From Myxococcales bacterium (lineage in GTDB: Bacteria > Myxococcota_A > Polyangia > Polyangiales > Polyangiaceae), in the NCBI GenBank assembly GCA_016703425.1, contig JADJCA010000031.1, positions 248,001-312,000 of the forward strand: 64,000 nucleotides of DNA, written 5' to 3'. Shown here in pieces: positions 52,704-61,969 of this stretch. A program made the translations under genes and the position numbers. How positions within the stretch are numbered: the stretch's first letter is position 1; each line of letters begins with the position of its first letter. The notes beneath the pieces are model-generated. The model was not told where the DNA came from, did no database searches, and worked only from the letters and a program-made list of their open reading frames with translations.

Positions 52704-53756
52704 ATGAAGCGCGTCGGGATCATCGGGTACGGGCGCTTCGGGCGCGCCTTGGGCGCCCTCGTCTCGAAGCGCCTGCCGGACGCCGACGTTCTCTACTTCG
52801 ACCCCGATGCGGCCCACACCGACGGCGCCGCGAGGCGCGTCGCGTCGATGGGCGACCTCGCACGGAGTTCGGACGTGGTCGTCGTGGCCACGCCCGTCGA
52901 GGTGATGCGGGCTGTCTTCGACGAGCTCGCCGGCGAGCTCGCGCCGCTCGCCACGGCGCCGCTCGTGATGGACGTCGGGAGCGTGAAGCTGCACCCCGCG
53001 AAGGCCATGGCGGCGGCTTTTCCCGAGGGCGCCCGCGTCATCGGAACGCACCCGCTCTTCGGCCCCGCGAGCCTCGCCGAGGGAGCGCCGCTCACGACGG
53101 TGCTGTGCCCGGCCGACGACGAAGCGGTGACGGCGGCCGCCGAGACGTTCTGGCAAGGGCTCGGGTGCGCCACCCTTCGCGTGACGGCTGAAGAGCATGA
53201 TCGGGCGATGGCGCGCACCCACGCGCTAGCCTTTTTTTTCGCCAAGGGCCTGCTCGACGCCGGCCTCGCCGACAAGGCGGCCTTCGCGCCGCCGTCGTTC
53301 GCGATGCTCGCTCGCAGCGTCGACTCGGTGCGTGCCGACGCGGGCCACCTCTTTCGCACGATCGAGATCGAGAACCCTTTCGCCGCCGAGGCGCGGAGCG
53401 CGCTCCTCGCCGCGTTGGCTTCGGCGGACGCGAGCTTGACCTTGGGAGAGTCAAGCGACGTTGGTGCCTCCACCGGTCCGTCGCGGCCCCAACTCACAAG
53501 GCTGCGCGAGCGCATCGACGACGTTGACCGTGAGCTGCTACGCCTCCTCGCGCGGCGCGCTGCACTGGCCGAGGAGGTCTCGGTTGCGAAGGCCGCGCTC
53601 AACCTGCCAACGCGAGACGCGGCGCGCGAGAACGAGGTCTTTGCCACACGGCGAGCGTGGGCCGAGGCCTTCGGCTTGAACGGCGACGCGGTGACCGACG
53701 TCATGACGGCCATCCTGCGTTTCTCAAGGGGGCATCAGGGGTCAGGGCGAGGCTGA
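52704..53756 (+). CDS. tyrA: Prephenate dehydrogenase-chorismate mutase fusion
   Basis: A 350-residue bifunctional enzyme of tyrosine synthesis. The N-terminal part (about 1-250) is a prephenate/arogenate dehydrogenase with dinucleotide motif GIIGYGRFGRALG, VVVATPVE and GTHPLFGP. The C-terminal part (about 265-345) is an AroQ chorismate mutase with the helix signature LTRLRERIDDVDRELLRLL and RRAALAEEVSVAK. The order, dehydrogenase first, is opposite to enterobacterial TyrA. It converts chorismate to prephenate and then to 4-hydroxyphenylpyruvate or arogenate. Confidence 0.88.
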   Translation: MKRVGIIGYGRFGRALGALVSKRLPDADVLYFDPDAAHTDGAARRVASMGDLARSSDVVVVATPVEVMRAVFDELAGELAPLATAPLVMDVGSVKLHPAKAMAAAFPEGARVIGTHPLFGPASLAEGAPLTTVLCPADDEAVTAAAETFWQGLGCATLRVTAEEHDRAMARTHALAFFFAKGLLDAGLADKAAFAPPSFAMLARSVDSVRADAGHLFRTIEIENPFAAEARSALLAALASADASLTLGESSDVGASTGPSRPQLTRLRERIDDVDRELLRLLARRAALAEEVSVAKAALNLPTRDAARENEVFATRRAWAEAFGLNGDAVTDVMTAILRFSRGHQGSGRG

Positions 53757-53850
53757 GCGATCTTCGCTCCGCGCTCCGACGGGCGACGGTTGGGCCCACG
53801 TCACCGTCGACGCGCCAGGGCCTCCGCGGATCGCTGCTGTCGTCTCTGTC

Positions 53851-53950
53851 AGCGCGGTGACGCGACTTTCGTTAGCGCCGTGACGCGACCCAGCTTGTCC
53901 CGCGTCCTCGACGTCACTTCGTAGAACGTCGTTCTGCCCGTGAACGTCGT
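53851..53950. repeat. Direct repeats in the gap before the hydrolase gene
   Basis: The gap 53757-54102 holds no gene, but it does hold repeats. AGCGC(G/C)GTGACGCGAC occurs at 53851-53866 and 53874-53889, 23 bases apart start to start, about two helical turns. GAACGTCGT occurs at 53924-53932 and 53942-53950. They lie about 125-225 bases upstream of a sigma-54-like promoter, where enhancer-binding activators normally bind, so an activator role is plausible but untested. Confidence 0.4.
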
Positions 53951-54074
53951 GCCCGTCCCACCGCTGCGCGGCTTCCGCGTCTTCCGCTCTCTCGCGCTTC
54001 CGCGTCGTCTGAGCACATACGGTCGTCACCTCTTCCGCCAAACGATATTGACCCCCATGCGACAGCGAGCGCGC

Positions 54075-54090
54075 TGGCACTCCCCTTGCT
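54075..54090 (+). promoter_or_regulatory. Sigma-54-type -24/-12 promoter
   Basis: TGGCAC (54075-54080), 5 bases, then TTGCT (54086-54090) is an exact match to the RpoN consensus with correct GG-to-GC spacing. The transcript would begin about 12 bases after the -12 element, near 54101, only about two bases before the hydrolase ATG at 54103. That predicts a nearly leaderless message or a later start codon. Confidence 0.6.
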
Positions 54091-54102
54091 TTGTGCCCCG
54101 CG

Positions 54103-55479
54103 ATGATTCGTCCCCTCTGGCTCTCCGTTCCGCTCTCGCTGCTCGCCTGCTCCTCAACCGCGGACAGCGCTGTCTCCGTGTCACCAGCCCCAGAAGCCGC
54201 CGCGCCTCGCCTACCGAGCAGCAGCGATACGGACGCGAGCACCACGCCGCCTGACGCGCAACGGGCCACGCTCGTCGAGAGCGGCACGCCATGCGCGCTG
54301 ACGGGCGTTCACAGCGTGGACGTGCCGGCGGTACACGCTTCGGCTCACGCAACCTTGTTGCGACATCGGTATCGCCTCTTCGCGGCAGCCCAGCCGAGCG
54401 GCACGACGGTGGTCGTCGTGCCCGGCGGCCCCGGGGGCCACATCATGGGAAAGTCGCCCGGCGACGACTATGCACTCGGTGCGATCCCGAACGACGCGTT
54501 CGACGTGATCTACACCGACGCGCGCGGAAGCGGATGCAACAGTTATCCCGCCCTCGTGGAGGCGCGGGAAGACGTGTACAGCATCGAGGAGGTCGCGCGT
54601 GACGTTGCCGCGGTCGTTCGCGCGCAGAAGCTCACCGACTACATCCTTTACGGCGCGTCATTCGGGACGACGGCGGCGACGGTGGCCGCGACCATCCTGG
54701 AGCACGACGGTGGGCCTCCGCCGAAAGCCGTCGTGCTCGAAGGCACCATGGGTCGGGCGTTCGACTCGTTCGACAGCTACTTCGCTGCGTTCCAAAACGA
54801 ATGGACGCGAGTGAAGAGCCTAGTGTCGCCGGCTTGGCGCACGGAGTTCGAGAAGGAGCCGTGGTCACCTGCACTCTATTGGTCGAGAGAGCAGTGGGGC
54901 CTGTTCGTTTCGCAACAGCTCATCATCGGCGATATCCCTGGCTCCGGGCACTCGCTGAACTATTGGCTCGCGGGACTCTCCGCCAAGAGCTCTCGGGCCC
55001 AGAGCTACGTCGGAAACTTCATGGCCGCCGCGGCGAGCGGCGCCCCTGCTGGCGAGCTGTTTGCGACCATCGCGTGCAGAGAGCTGTGGGGCTCGTGGCG
55101 CGTCGCGCGCGAGATTAGAGACGGAAAGCTAGAGGCACCTGGCCCCGACATCTGTGGGGGAGCACCCAAGGCCGCGCCATACGATTCGGCCAAGTACGCG
55201 CTGAACGCGACGCTGGTCTACTTCCAAGGGCCTTTCGACCCCACGACGACGATGGCGCAGGCCGAGTATCACTTCGAGAGCCAATCCGCGGCGCGCGCGC
55301 GCCACCTCGTGAGGGTGCCAGCGGCGGCTCACGCGCCGCTCACGCTCGGTCTGAAGGGACGCGGCTGCGCCAAAGCCCTGTGGAGCGCGCTCGACAAGGC
55401 ACCGCAGTCGCTCGCGCAGCTCTTGGCGACATGCACGCAGGGCGGTGCTGCCCCCGCAAGCGTCACGTCGTCCCCCTGA
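54103..55479 (+). CDS. Secreted alpha/beta hydrolase lipoprotein
   Basis: A 458-residue lipoprotein (lipobox LLAC, Cys 16) of the proline-iminopeptidase or TAP-like hydrolase type. After a Ser/Ala-rich stretch are the oxyanion motif VVVPGGPGGH, IYTDARGSGCN and the nucleophile elbow YGASFGT (Ser 186). A C-terminal AAHAPLT region may give the catalytic His. Such enzymes release N-terminal residues from peptides or cleave esters outside the cell. The ATG at 54103 is favoured because the lipobox is then well placed; an in-frame start 12 bases earlier exists. A sigma-54-like promoter lies just upstream. Confidence 0.8.
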   Translation: MIRPLWLSVPLSLLACSSTADSAVSVSPAPEAAAPRLPSSSDTDASTTPPDAQRATLVESGTPCALTGVHSVDVPAVHASAHATLLRHRYRLFAAAQPSGTTVVVVPGGPGGHIMGKSPGDDYALGAIPNDAFDVIYTDARGSGCNSYPALVEAREDVYSIEEVARDVAAVVRAQKLTDYILYGASFGTTAATVAATILEHDGGPPPKAVVLEGTMGRAFDSFDSYFAAFQNEWTRVKSLVSPAWRTEFEKEPWSPALYWSREQWGLFVSQQLIIGDIPGSGHSLNYWLAGLSAKSSRAQSYVGNFMAAAASGAPAGELFATIACRELWGSWRVAREIRDGKLEAPGPDICGGAPKAAPYDSAKYALNATLVYFQGPFDPTTTMAQAEYHFESQSAARARHLVRVPAAAHAPLTLGLKGRGCAKALWSALDKAPQSLAQLLATCTQGGAAPASVTSSP

Positions 55480-55488
55480 GCCCCAACA

Positions 55489-55760
55489 TCAGGTGTTCGC
55501 GTCGGTCTCGCCGAGACCGAGCTCTCTGAAGAACTCACCGACCGAGCCGGCGAGGATCTCGTCCAGGCGGGACTCGGCTCCACCAACGCCGCGGTTGAGC
55601 GCCACATCACGAACTGCTCGGGAAGGCGACACGTCTCCAAGGCCTCGAACCGCTTCCTTCTCGCGACGCTGGAGTCGCGACGGCAGAGGTTGCGGCCTGC
55701 CCGCCTTCCCGCCCCTTGGCGGGGCTTCTTGCGGGGGCCGAAGCTTGCTATGACGCGGGT
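55489..55760 (-). other. Possible short minus-strand gene remnant
   Basis: The gap 55480-55822 has no complete gene. On the minus strand, one frame ending at a TGA (55489-55491) reads with protein-like composition for at least 60 codons, including VRDVALNRGVGGAESRLDEIL and ending FFRELGLGETDANT. A convincing start codon with a ribosome site is not found, and another frame also looks plausible. I treat it as a possible remnant or an unannotated small gene. Confidence 0.3.
55503..55519. terminator. Stem-loop after the hydrolase gene
   Basis: CGGTCTC (55503-55509) and GAGACCG (55513-55519) form a perfect 7-base stem with a 3-base loop, 23 bases after the hydrolase stop. It suits an intrinsic terminator, although only a weak T-rich run follows. 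Confidence 0.4.
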
Positions 55761-55822
55761 TCCGGCCCCTCCCCTATTTCTTCCCCGCCGTCGCCCTTAG
55801 CCAAACCGCGCGTGCCTTTGCC

Positions 55823-58800
55823 ATGACCGACCGAAACGACTCCCCCCCCAGCGAACCTAGCGACAAGCCCGCAGCCGACGTCGCGAAGGACCCGTCCGCG
55901 AGCGAGGCAAAGCCGGCGCCGGCAGACAGCGGCGCCGAGGGCGCTCCGTCGGCCGACGCCGCGAACACCGACGCCCAGAGCGCCGCCGTCGCGCGAGTCT
56001 CCGAGGAGAGCGCCCCGGGCGATGCCGACGCGGCGCCGGCCGGTGTCGATTCGATGGCCACAACGGAGGCCGGCCTTGCGGCGCCGGCGGCCACCGACGA
56101 GAAGAAGAAGGGCACGCCGCGAGGCAATCCTCTGCGCCGCGGACGCGGGGGTGTCACCGCCGCTATCGGCGCCGTGCTCGCGTTCCTGTTCATGGCGCAC
56201 GACGGGCAGCTGCGCTTTGGCGTCCCGCTGGGCATCGTGTGCTGCGCCATCGCCGCCTTCGGCTTGATGGACCTCTTGGGCACCTTCGACGACGGAGACG
56301 AGCACGTCGACGCGTCGACGACGCTGGGGGCGCTCGCATGGCCGCTGGCGCAGCTCGTGGCCGCCTTCGTGCTCTATGCCGCCACGATCGTCGGCGCTCA
56401 GAGCGGCCTGTGGAACCAGTGGGGCTGGGGCATCCTCGTGACGGCGAGCTTCCTCGGCTTCGTCGCGAGCGTCTTCGACCTCGGCGTGAAGCTCGGCCCG
56501 TGGGCCAAGGACGAAGACGGCCTTGAGCGCCCGCTCTTTCGCCGCCACGGCTTCTGGGTCCTCGCCATTGGCGCGACGCTCTACCTCCCGGCCCTCGGCG
56601 TCTTCTCGCTCTGGGATCCGTGGGAGACACACTACGGCGAGGTCGCTCGTGAAATCCTCGCGCGCAACGACTGGATTTCGCTCTGGTGGGCGCAAGACGG
56701 CTGGTTCTGGTCGAAGCCCATCCTGAATTTCTGGATCCAAGCCGTCGCCATGGCGACCTTCGGGACGCACTTCCAGCCGGATCGCATGCTGGCCGGTTAC
56801 GCCGGCGGCCTCGGCCACCCCGAGTGGGTCGTTCGAACGCCGAACGTGCTCCTGACGCTCCTCGCAATGTACCTCCTCTACAAGGGCGTCGCGAAGGTGT
56901 TCGGACGGCGCGCGGGCCTCATCGGTGGGCTCGTGCTCGCCACGGTGCCCGATTGGTTCTTCTTGGCTCACCAGACGATGGCCGACATGCCGTTCGTCGC
57001 GCCCATGACGAGCGCCATGGGCCTCATGCTCTTGGGCCTGCACACCGACGAGGCGCGGCGCGTCCGCGTCTACGAGGTCAAGGCCGGCAAGTCGGTGTTC
57101 CGCTTCTCCGGCTGGCACGTCGTCTTCGGCGTGATCCTCGTCGTGGCGTTGCCCCAGATTCTGTACCTCCTCTCGCGCAACCTCGAGCTCGTGCTGAGCG
57201 GCGACGGCGCGCGGGGGTTTCGGCCCCACTGGGATGAGTTCAAGAGCGGCTCGGGCATGGGCAACTGCGGCCTGCCTGGCAACGAGGCGCAACGCGGCGA
57301 GACCCGCGAGCTTGCCAAAGGGCCTCCCCGCCAACGTCGACACGCTCGGCCTCGCGCTGCAGCGCTACTTCTTGGCCTTCGAGCCTTCGCTCCAGGGCAT
57401 CGTGTGGAGCGTCTTGCTCGGCACGTTGCTCTACCTCAACTGGGGTGAACGCCGCGCGCAGCGCCTCTACTACTTGGCCGCGTGGTTCTTCGCAGCCCTC
57501 GCGACCATGGGCAAAGGGCCCGCCGGCTTCGCGCTGCCGATCCTCTGCGCGCTCACCTACATCGCGACGAAGCGCCGTTGGTCCGAGCTCACACGCCTCG
57601 AGCTGGTGAGCGGACTGATCGTCATCCTCATCGTGGCCATGCCTTGGTACGTGGCGATGTACGTCAGGCACGGCTCGCCGTTCACCGACCGTTTGATCTT
57701 CCACGACATGTGGAACCGAGCCTTCTCGCACGTCCACGACACCAACGAGGGCGACGACACGAGCCTCCGCTACTACGCGTGGCAGCTCGGCTACGCGCTC
57801 TTCCCATGGACAGGCCTCGCGCCTTTGGGGCTCGGCTATTGGCTACGCCGCTCCGACACATCCGACCGCGGGCGCGGCGACGTCTCGGTCTTCCTCTTCA
57901 TGTGGTTCCTCTTCTCCTTCACGCTCTTTTCGCTGATGGGCACGAAGTTCCACCACTACATCTTCCCGGCGGTGCCGCCGGCGGCCATGCTGCTCGGCGT
58001 CACGTTCGACAACATGCTCGGCAAGATCGAACGGCCCAAGGCCGGCTGGCCGGCGGTCCTCTCGGCGGCCGCAGGCGTCGCACTCCTCGGCGTCGTGGGC
58101 ATGACCATGGCGCGAGGCGGACACGTTTGGGGTGGGCCCGTCGCGGGTCTCCACGTGGCGCTGCTCGTCACATCGGTCCTGCTCATCGCGGGCTACTTCG
58201 TGATCCCGTCGCTACCGCTGCCAGGCCTCGCGTCCGCCGGCGTTGTTGCGGCGGCGCCCGCGACTGCGACCGCGACAGCCACGGAAGGAGCGCTCGTTAG
58301 CGTTCCCGAGCTCGCGAGCGGCTCTGCGGTGACGCTGCAGCGCTCTCTCGGCGGGAGCGAATCGGTTCGCGGCGAAGAAGAGCTGGTGGAGGAGCCCGTC
58401 ACGGAGGTCGAACGTCGACGGGTGCACGAGACGCTGCTCCTCGGCGCGGCGGGCATCGGCGCCGCCTTCGTCATCGCGCTCATCGGCCGTGATCTGACCA
58501 TGAAGGTCGCCGATGGCGTGGACCAACCGGGGGCGATCCGCCTCCTCCAACTCTTCACGTACAACTACCGTCGGCCGTGGCCCGACGACATCGACTTTGG
58601 CGCGGTGATCGGCTCGTTCGCCATCGCGGCGTCGGTCCTCATCCTGCTCGCGGCGCTCCTCCCGAAGCTCCGCGCGTGGGCCTTGCTCGGCTTCGCCGCC
58701 CTCGCCTTCTTGTGGGCCGCGTGGGGCGTTGACGTCTACATGGGCCGCCTGGGCCAACACTGGGGCCAACACGAGATCATCGAGGCGTACTACCAGAGTC

Positions 58801-59075
58801 GCAAGGGCACCGATGAGCAGCTCGTCGCCTACCAAATGAACTGGAAGGGCGAGAACTTCTACACGGGGAACAAGATCCCTGCCTTCGTCTCGTCGGGCGC
58901 AAACTTCACGACGTGGCTCAAGGCCCAACGGGACAAGGGCCAGAAGGTCATGTTCTTCGTCACGGAGCACTCGCGCGTGGCCGGCCTCAAGAACGAAGTC
59001 GGTGGCAAGGGTCTCCGCGAGGTGACCGACAAGAAGGTGTGCAACAAGTTCGTGCTCGTGCGCATCGAGCTCTGA
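55823..59075 (+). pseudogene. GT39/ArnT-like membrane glycosyltransferase, frameshifted
   Basis: A membrane glycosyltransferase of the PMT/ArnT type, which moves sugars from lipid-linked donors. Residues 1-100 are an Ala/Asp/Pro-rich, probably cytoplasmic tail. Many membrane helices follow, with WDPWETHYGEVAREIL and WFFLAHQTMADMPFVAPM, which suit the donor-site loop. The frame breaks at about 57317-57322 (AAAGGG): coding runs to RELAKG and resumes one frame over as LPANVDTLGLALQRYF. Removing one base gives about 1083 residues. A second extracytoplasmic domain ends the protein. A transferase on lipid A or a cell-surface polymer is the likely role. Confidence 0.82.
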
Positions 59076-59127
59076 GCATGGCGACGGCGACCCCCGGCGA
59101 GGCGGCGCTCCGCGGCTCGCCTCGCCT

Positions 59128-59718
59128 TCACTCTTCGGGGTCGGTCTCGCTGAACGAGGGCGCGACGTTGAGCGTCCCGTTCTGCACCTTGCCGGCGATG
59201 CTGAAGGTCGACAGCGTGCCGTCGCCGTTGAGGTCGCCGTTCGCCGTAGCCTCGAACGTATCGGCGCCGGTGGCGCGCGCCGACGCGACGTACGTGTACA
59301 TGTAGTACTGGGGCTGCTCGATGGCGAAGCGGAGGCAGGCAAAGCCTTTGTTCGCGTTCGCGTCGAGGCCCCAGTCCTTGTTGGGGGAGCTGTCAGCTTG
59401 GTAACGCTTGCCGCGCACCCCGTCGGCGGTTGCGGGTACCGACGCCGTTGCGGAGTCGCAAACAGCCGCGACGTAGCCGGTCGACGCTCCCTGCGTCACG
59501 ACCGCACCGGCCATCAGCTCCTTTTGGTAGGCGGTCACGGCGTCCTTTGAGATCTGACCTAGCGAGTTGCGCGCCTCGGCGGTCTTCGCGTTCGCCAGGT
59601 AACGCCGCACGCCGTAGACGGCCAAGACGGCGAGCACGCCAACGATGGCCACAACGATCATGAGCTCGATCAGCGTGAAGCCACGGCGACGTGGTTGGCG
59701 TGTTTGAACGGGGGTCAC
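59128..59718 (-). CDS. pilA: Type IV pilin-like protein
   Basis: A 196-residue type IV pilin-like protein. A 13-residue basic leader ends RRRG and is followed by FTLIELMIVVAIVG, with the conserved Glu at mature position 5, so prepilin peptidase would cut after Gly. A single N-terminal helix and a variable C-terminal domain with two Cys (about 115 and 155 in the precursor) fit a pilin. I start at GTG 59718, 7 bases after AGGAGG (59726-59731); a GTG at 59721 is also possible. Its sigma-54-like promoter supports a major pilin, but a minor pilin or pseudopilin is possible. Confidence 0.83.
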   Translation of the reverse strand: MTPVQTRQPRRRGFTLIELMIVVAIVGVLAVLAVYGVRRYLANAKTAEARNSLGQISKDAVTAYQKELMAGAVVTQGASTGYVAAVCDSATASVPATADGVRGKRYQADSSPNKDWGLDANANKGFACLRFAIEQPQYYMYTYVASARATGADTFEATANGDLNGDGTLSTFSIAGKVQNGTLNVAPSFSETDPEE

Positions 59719-59785
59719 CACAAGGCCTCCTGCGGGGCTCGCACTCAGAACCCCGCAGTCGATCGGTAGCGAATTCACCGACAAG

Positions 59786-59801
59786 AGCAAACTTTACGCC
59801 A
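59786..59801 (-). promoter_or_regulatory. Sigma-54-type -24/-12 promoter for the pilin gene
   Basis: On the minus strand, TGGCGT (59801-59796), 5 bases, then TTGCT (59790-59786) matches the RpoN consensus with correct spacing. Transcription would begin near 59775, giving a leader of about 57 bases before the GTG at 59718. Sigma-54 control with a PilS/PilR-type activator is the rule for pilA in pseudomonads and myxobacteria. Confidence 0.62.
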
Positions 59802-59806
59802 GTGCC

Positions 59807-61900
59807 TCACCGCACAGTCCCGGGCCTTAGCTCGGGCACCGCGACCTTGGCTTCGGCGAGCCACGCCAGCTCCGAGATCGACGTGTTGAACCACCACGAG
59901 AGCTTTCGCATCGGCACAACGCCGTCGACGGGCCAGCCGATCTTCTGCGCATCCAGCACAGCGTCGGCCCCGGCGCCGGCTGCCGCGGCCTTCGCCAACA
60001 CGTCGGGAGCCACGCGGTCCGGATCCCGGCCGGGCCGTCGGGCCCGCGCGAGCGTCTCTTTGGCGCAAAACGCCAGCTCGTGATGGAGCGCCAGGATGGA
60101 CTCGCCTTCTGTGGCGAAGCGCGAGAGGTCGACGCGGTACGCGGCCGAGGCGGGCACCGGAGGCTTGTCGTATTGCCCCGAGCGACGCAGCGCCAAGAGC
60201 GCCGCCGCCGTCACCGCCGTCGCGTCGGGGCAATGCTCGACATCGCTCCACTCGCCGCTGGGCTTGCGACGCCCCTCCTTCGTGATGCCGTAGCCGTAGA
60301 GCGGCGCGAGGAGCCGCGGCTCGTCATCCATCACGAACGGGCGGCTCGGCGACAGGAAGGCGTCGCCCAAGGGATTGTCTTTGAAGTACATCGTCCCTGC
60401 GTCGCGCATCGACCGCGCGAGTCGCACGAAGACCTCGTCGACGCGCGCGTCGCCGGTGACTTCGCGGTAGCGCATGAGCGGGTCGACCACGAGCTCGGCC
60501 ATCCAGCTCGAACACCAAGGTTCGTCGGCGTTGCCCTCAGCTTGTTGGAGCGCGTTGTGAACGAAGCAACTCTGCGGCGGAAACTCCGTCTTCGTAATGG
60601 CCCGGAGCTCCGCCGCGTCGGTCGTCGTGATGTGCTTCAGCGCCGTCGCAACGAGGGCGCGCGCGCTCTCGAGGAAGCGACGCTCGCCGGTGAGCATGAA
60701 TCCGTAGACCTGCCCTTCGAGCGACGCCGCGAGGAGCCGCTCGGTCCACAGCTTGTCGACGCCGCGCGTCGTGCCGTTGCGGTAAGGGACCACGAACAGC
60801 GGGTCGTCGTGCCACATGTCAGCGATGGCGCGCACCGCTTCGTAGGCGACCTCGTCGCCGGTCAGCGCGAAATACGCGTAGAGGCCTCGCGCGTGCGAAT
60901 ACTTAGTGTCGCGGTCCTTCTTCCCTTCGAAGATCCCTCGGCGCTCGCCGGCGAGCGCCACGTTGCGCGCGTAGTTGGCGCAGCTCAAGAGCGCGTGCTC
61001 AAAGTGACGCGCCTCGCCTCCGTCGGCGTACGCCAGGAGGTATGACGCGCAGCGGTCGTAGAGCCACGCCTCCGTGCCCAGCTCGAAGCCCTTCTCATGG
61101 ATCGGGTAACCGGTGTGGGCCATCGCGCCGTCGGCGAACCGTCCGAAGGCCTCGGACAGAAACGCCATGCCCGAAAGACCGCGCGCAGCAAGGTCGCTCC
61201 GGGGCAGGAGATCGCCGAGGATGCGAGTCGCGGCGACATAGCCCGGCGGAAACGTCACAACGACGGGCGGAAGGACGGCGTCGAACAACGGGACGGCCTT
61301 CGCCTGCACGGGCGTCGCGCGCGCCGCCGCGCCGGCGCCCGCAACGGTCCAGCGAGCCGTCTTCACGACGAAGGATGCGGGCCGCGCGGTCTTTGAGAAC
61401 GCGTAACTCGACGGCGATGACGCACCTCCGTCTCCGCCGAAGCGCACGTCGACGCGCAGCGGCAACGTTTGACCCGCGGGCAACTCGACGAGCACAGACC
61501 GAAGACCGGTGCGTTCGCCGGAGGTCGAGTGTTCGAAGACGAGCGGTCGCGTCTTGACGCCGAGGAGCCGCTTGCCCGAGACCCACACGGAGAGGCCGTC
61601 GGCCGTGCGGAGCGCACCTTTGGGAACGGGCAGCGCGAACGCCACCGCCGCCGAAGGCGCGCCGCCACGGAACTCCAAGAGCAAGGACACGCCTTTCGTG
61701 TCGTCACGCGCCGGCGCGGGCGGGCCGACCGGCATCGCGGGAGCCGCGGGGCCCGGCGGCGGCGCTACCGGGGCGACGGCGCTCACGCCGGCCAAGGGAG
61801 CGCGAAGCTCCGGCGGCGTCCAATCGGCGCGAGGACACGCCATGAGGGCGGGGAGCAGCGCGCACGCCGCCGCCCGCATCACCGTAGGGCCCTCTTCCAT
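59807..61900 (-). CDS. Secreted lipoprotein of unknown function
   Basis: A 697-residue lipoprotein. The leader ends in ALMAC. The first 100 residues are Pro/Ala-rich, then a beta-rich region, and from about 260 a long alpha-helical part with repeated pairs of helices, such as HFEHALLSCANYARNVAL and FLESARALVATALKHI, which suggests an (alpha/alpha) toroid like a glycoside hydrolase or lyase. I do not recognise a catalytic motif. The ATG at 61900 has GGAG 5 bases upstream; starts at 61933 and 61879 are alternatives. It is divergent from a heparinase-like gene by 69 bases, suggesting shared polysaccharide work. Confidence 0.65.
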   Translation of the reverse strand: MEEGPTVMRAAACALLPALMACPRADWTPPELRAPLAGVSAVAPVAPPPGPAAPAMPVGPPAPARDDTKGVSLLLEFRGGAPSAAVAFALPVPKGALRTADGLSVWVSGKRLLGVKTRPLVFEHSTSGERTGLRSVLVELPAGQTLPLRVDVRFGGDGGASSPSSYAFSKTARPASFVVKTARWTVAGAGAAARATPVQAKAVPLFDAVLPPVVVTFPPGYVAATRILGDLLPRSDLAARGLSGMAFLSEAFGRFADGAMAHTGYPIHEKGFELGTEAWLYDRCASYLLAYADGGEARHFEHALLSCANYARNVALAGERRGIFEGKKDRDTKYSHARGLYAYFALTGDEVAYEAVRAIADMWHDDPLFVVPYRNGTTRGVDKLWTERLLAASLEGQVYGFMLTGERRFLESARALVATALKHITTTDAAELRAITKTEFPPQSCFVHNALQQAEGNADEPWCSSWMAELVVDPLMRYREVTGDARVDEVFVRLARSMRDAGTMYFKDNPLGDAFLSPSRPFVMDDEPRLLAPLYGYGITKEGRRKPSGEWSDVEHCPDATAVTAAALLALRRSGQYDKPPVPASAAYRVDLSRFATEGESILALHHELAFCAKETLARARRPGRDPDRVAPDVLAKAAAAGAGADAVLDAQKIGWPVDGVVPMRKLSWWFNTSISELAWLAEAKVAVPELRPGTVR

Positions 61901-61969
61901 CACTCTCCGACCCATCAACGTTTCATAGCTCATCTCGCGGAGGACCCGAAGGCGTGCTCTCATCGGCGC

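Noticed and set aside
53940..54254. Plus-strand frame of 104 codons before and over the hydrolase start
   Set aside because: It overlaps the hydrolase signal peptide in another frame and is Arg/Ser-rich like a shadow; the hydrolase has a lipobox and catalytic motifs.
55748..57343. Minus-strand frame of 531 codons opposite the glycosyltransferase
   Set aside because: Opposite-strand shadow; it is Arg/Gly/Glu-rich, while the plus frame has clear membrane helices.
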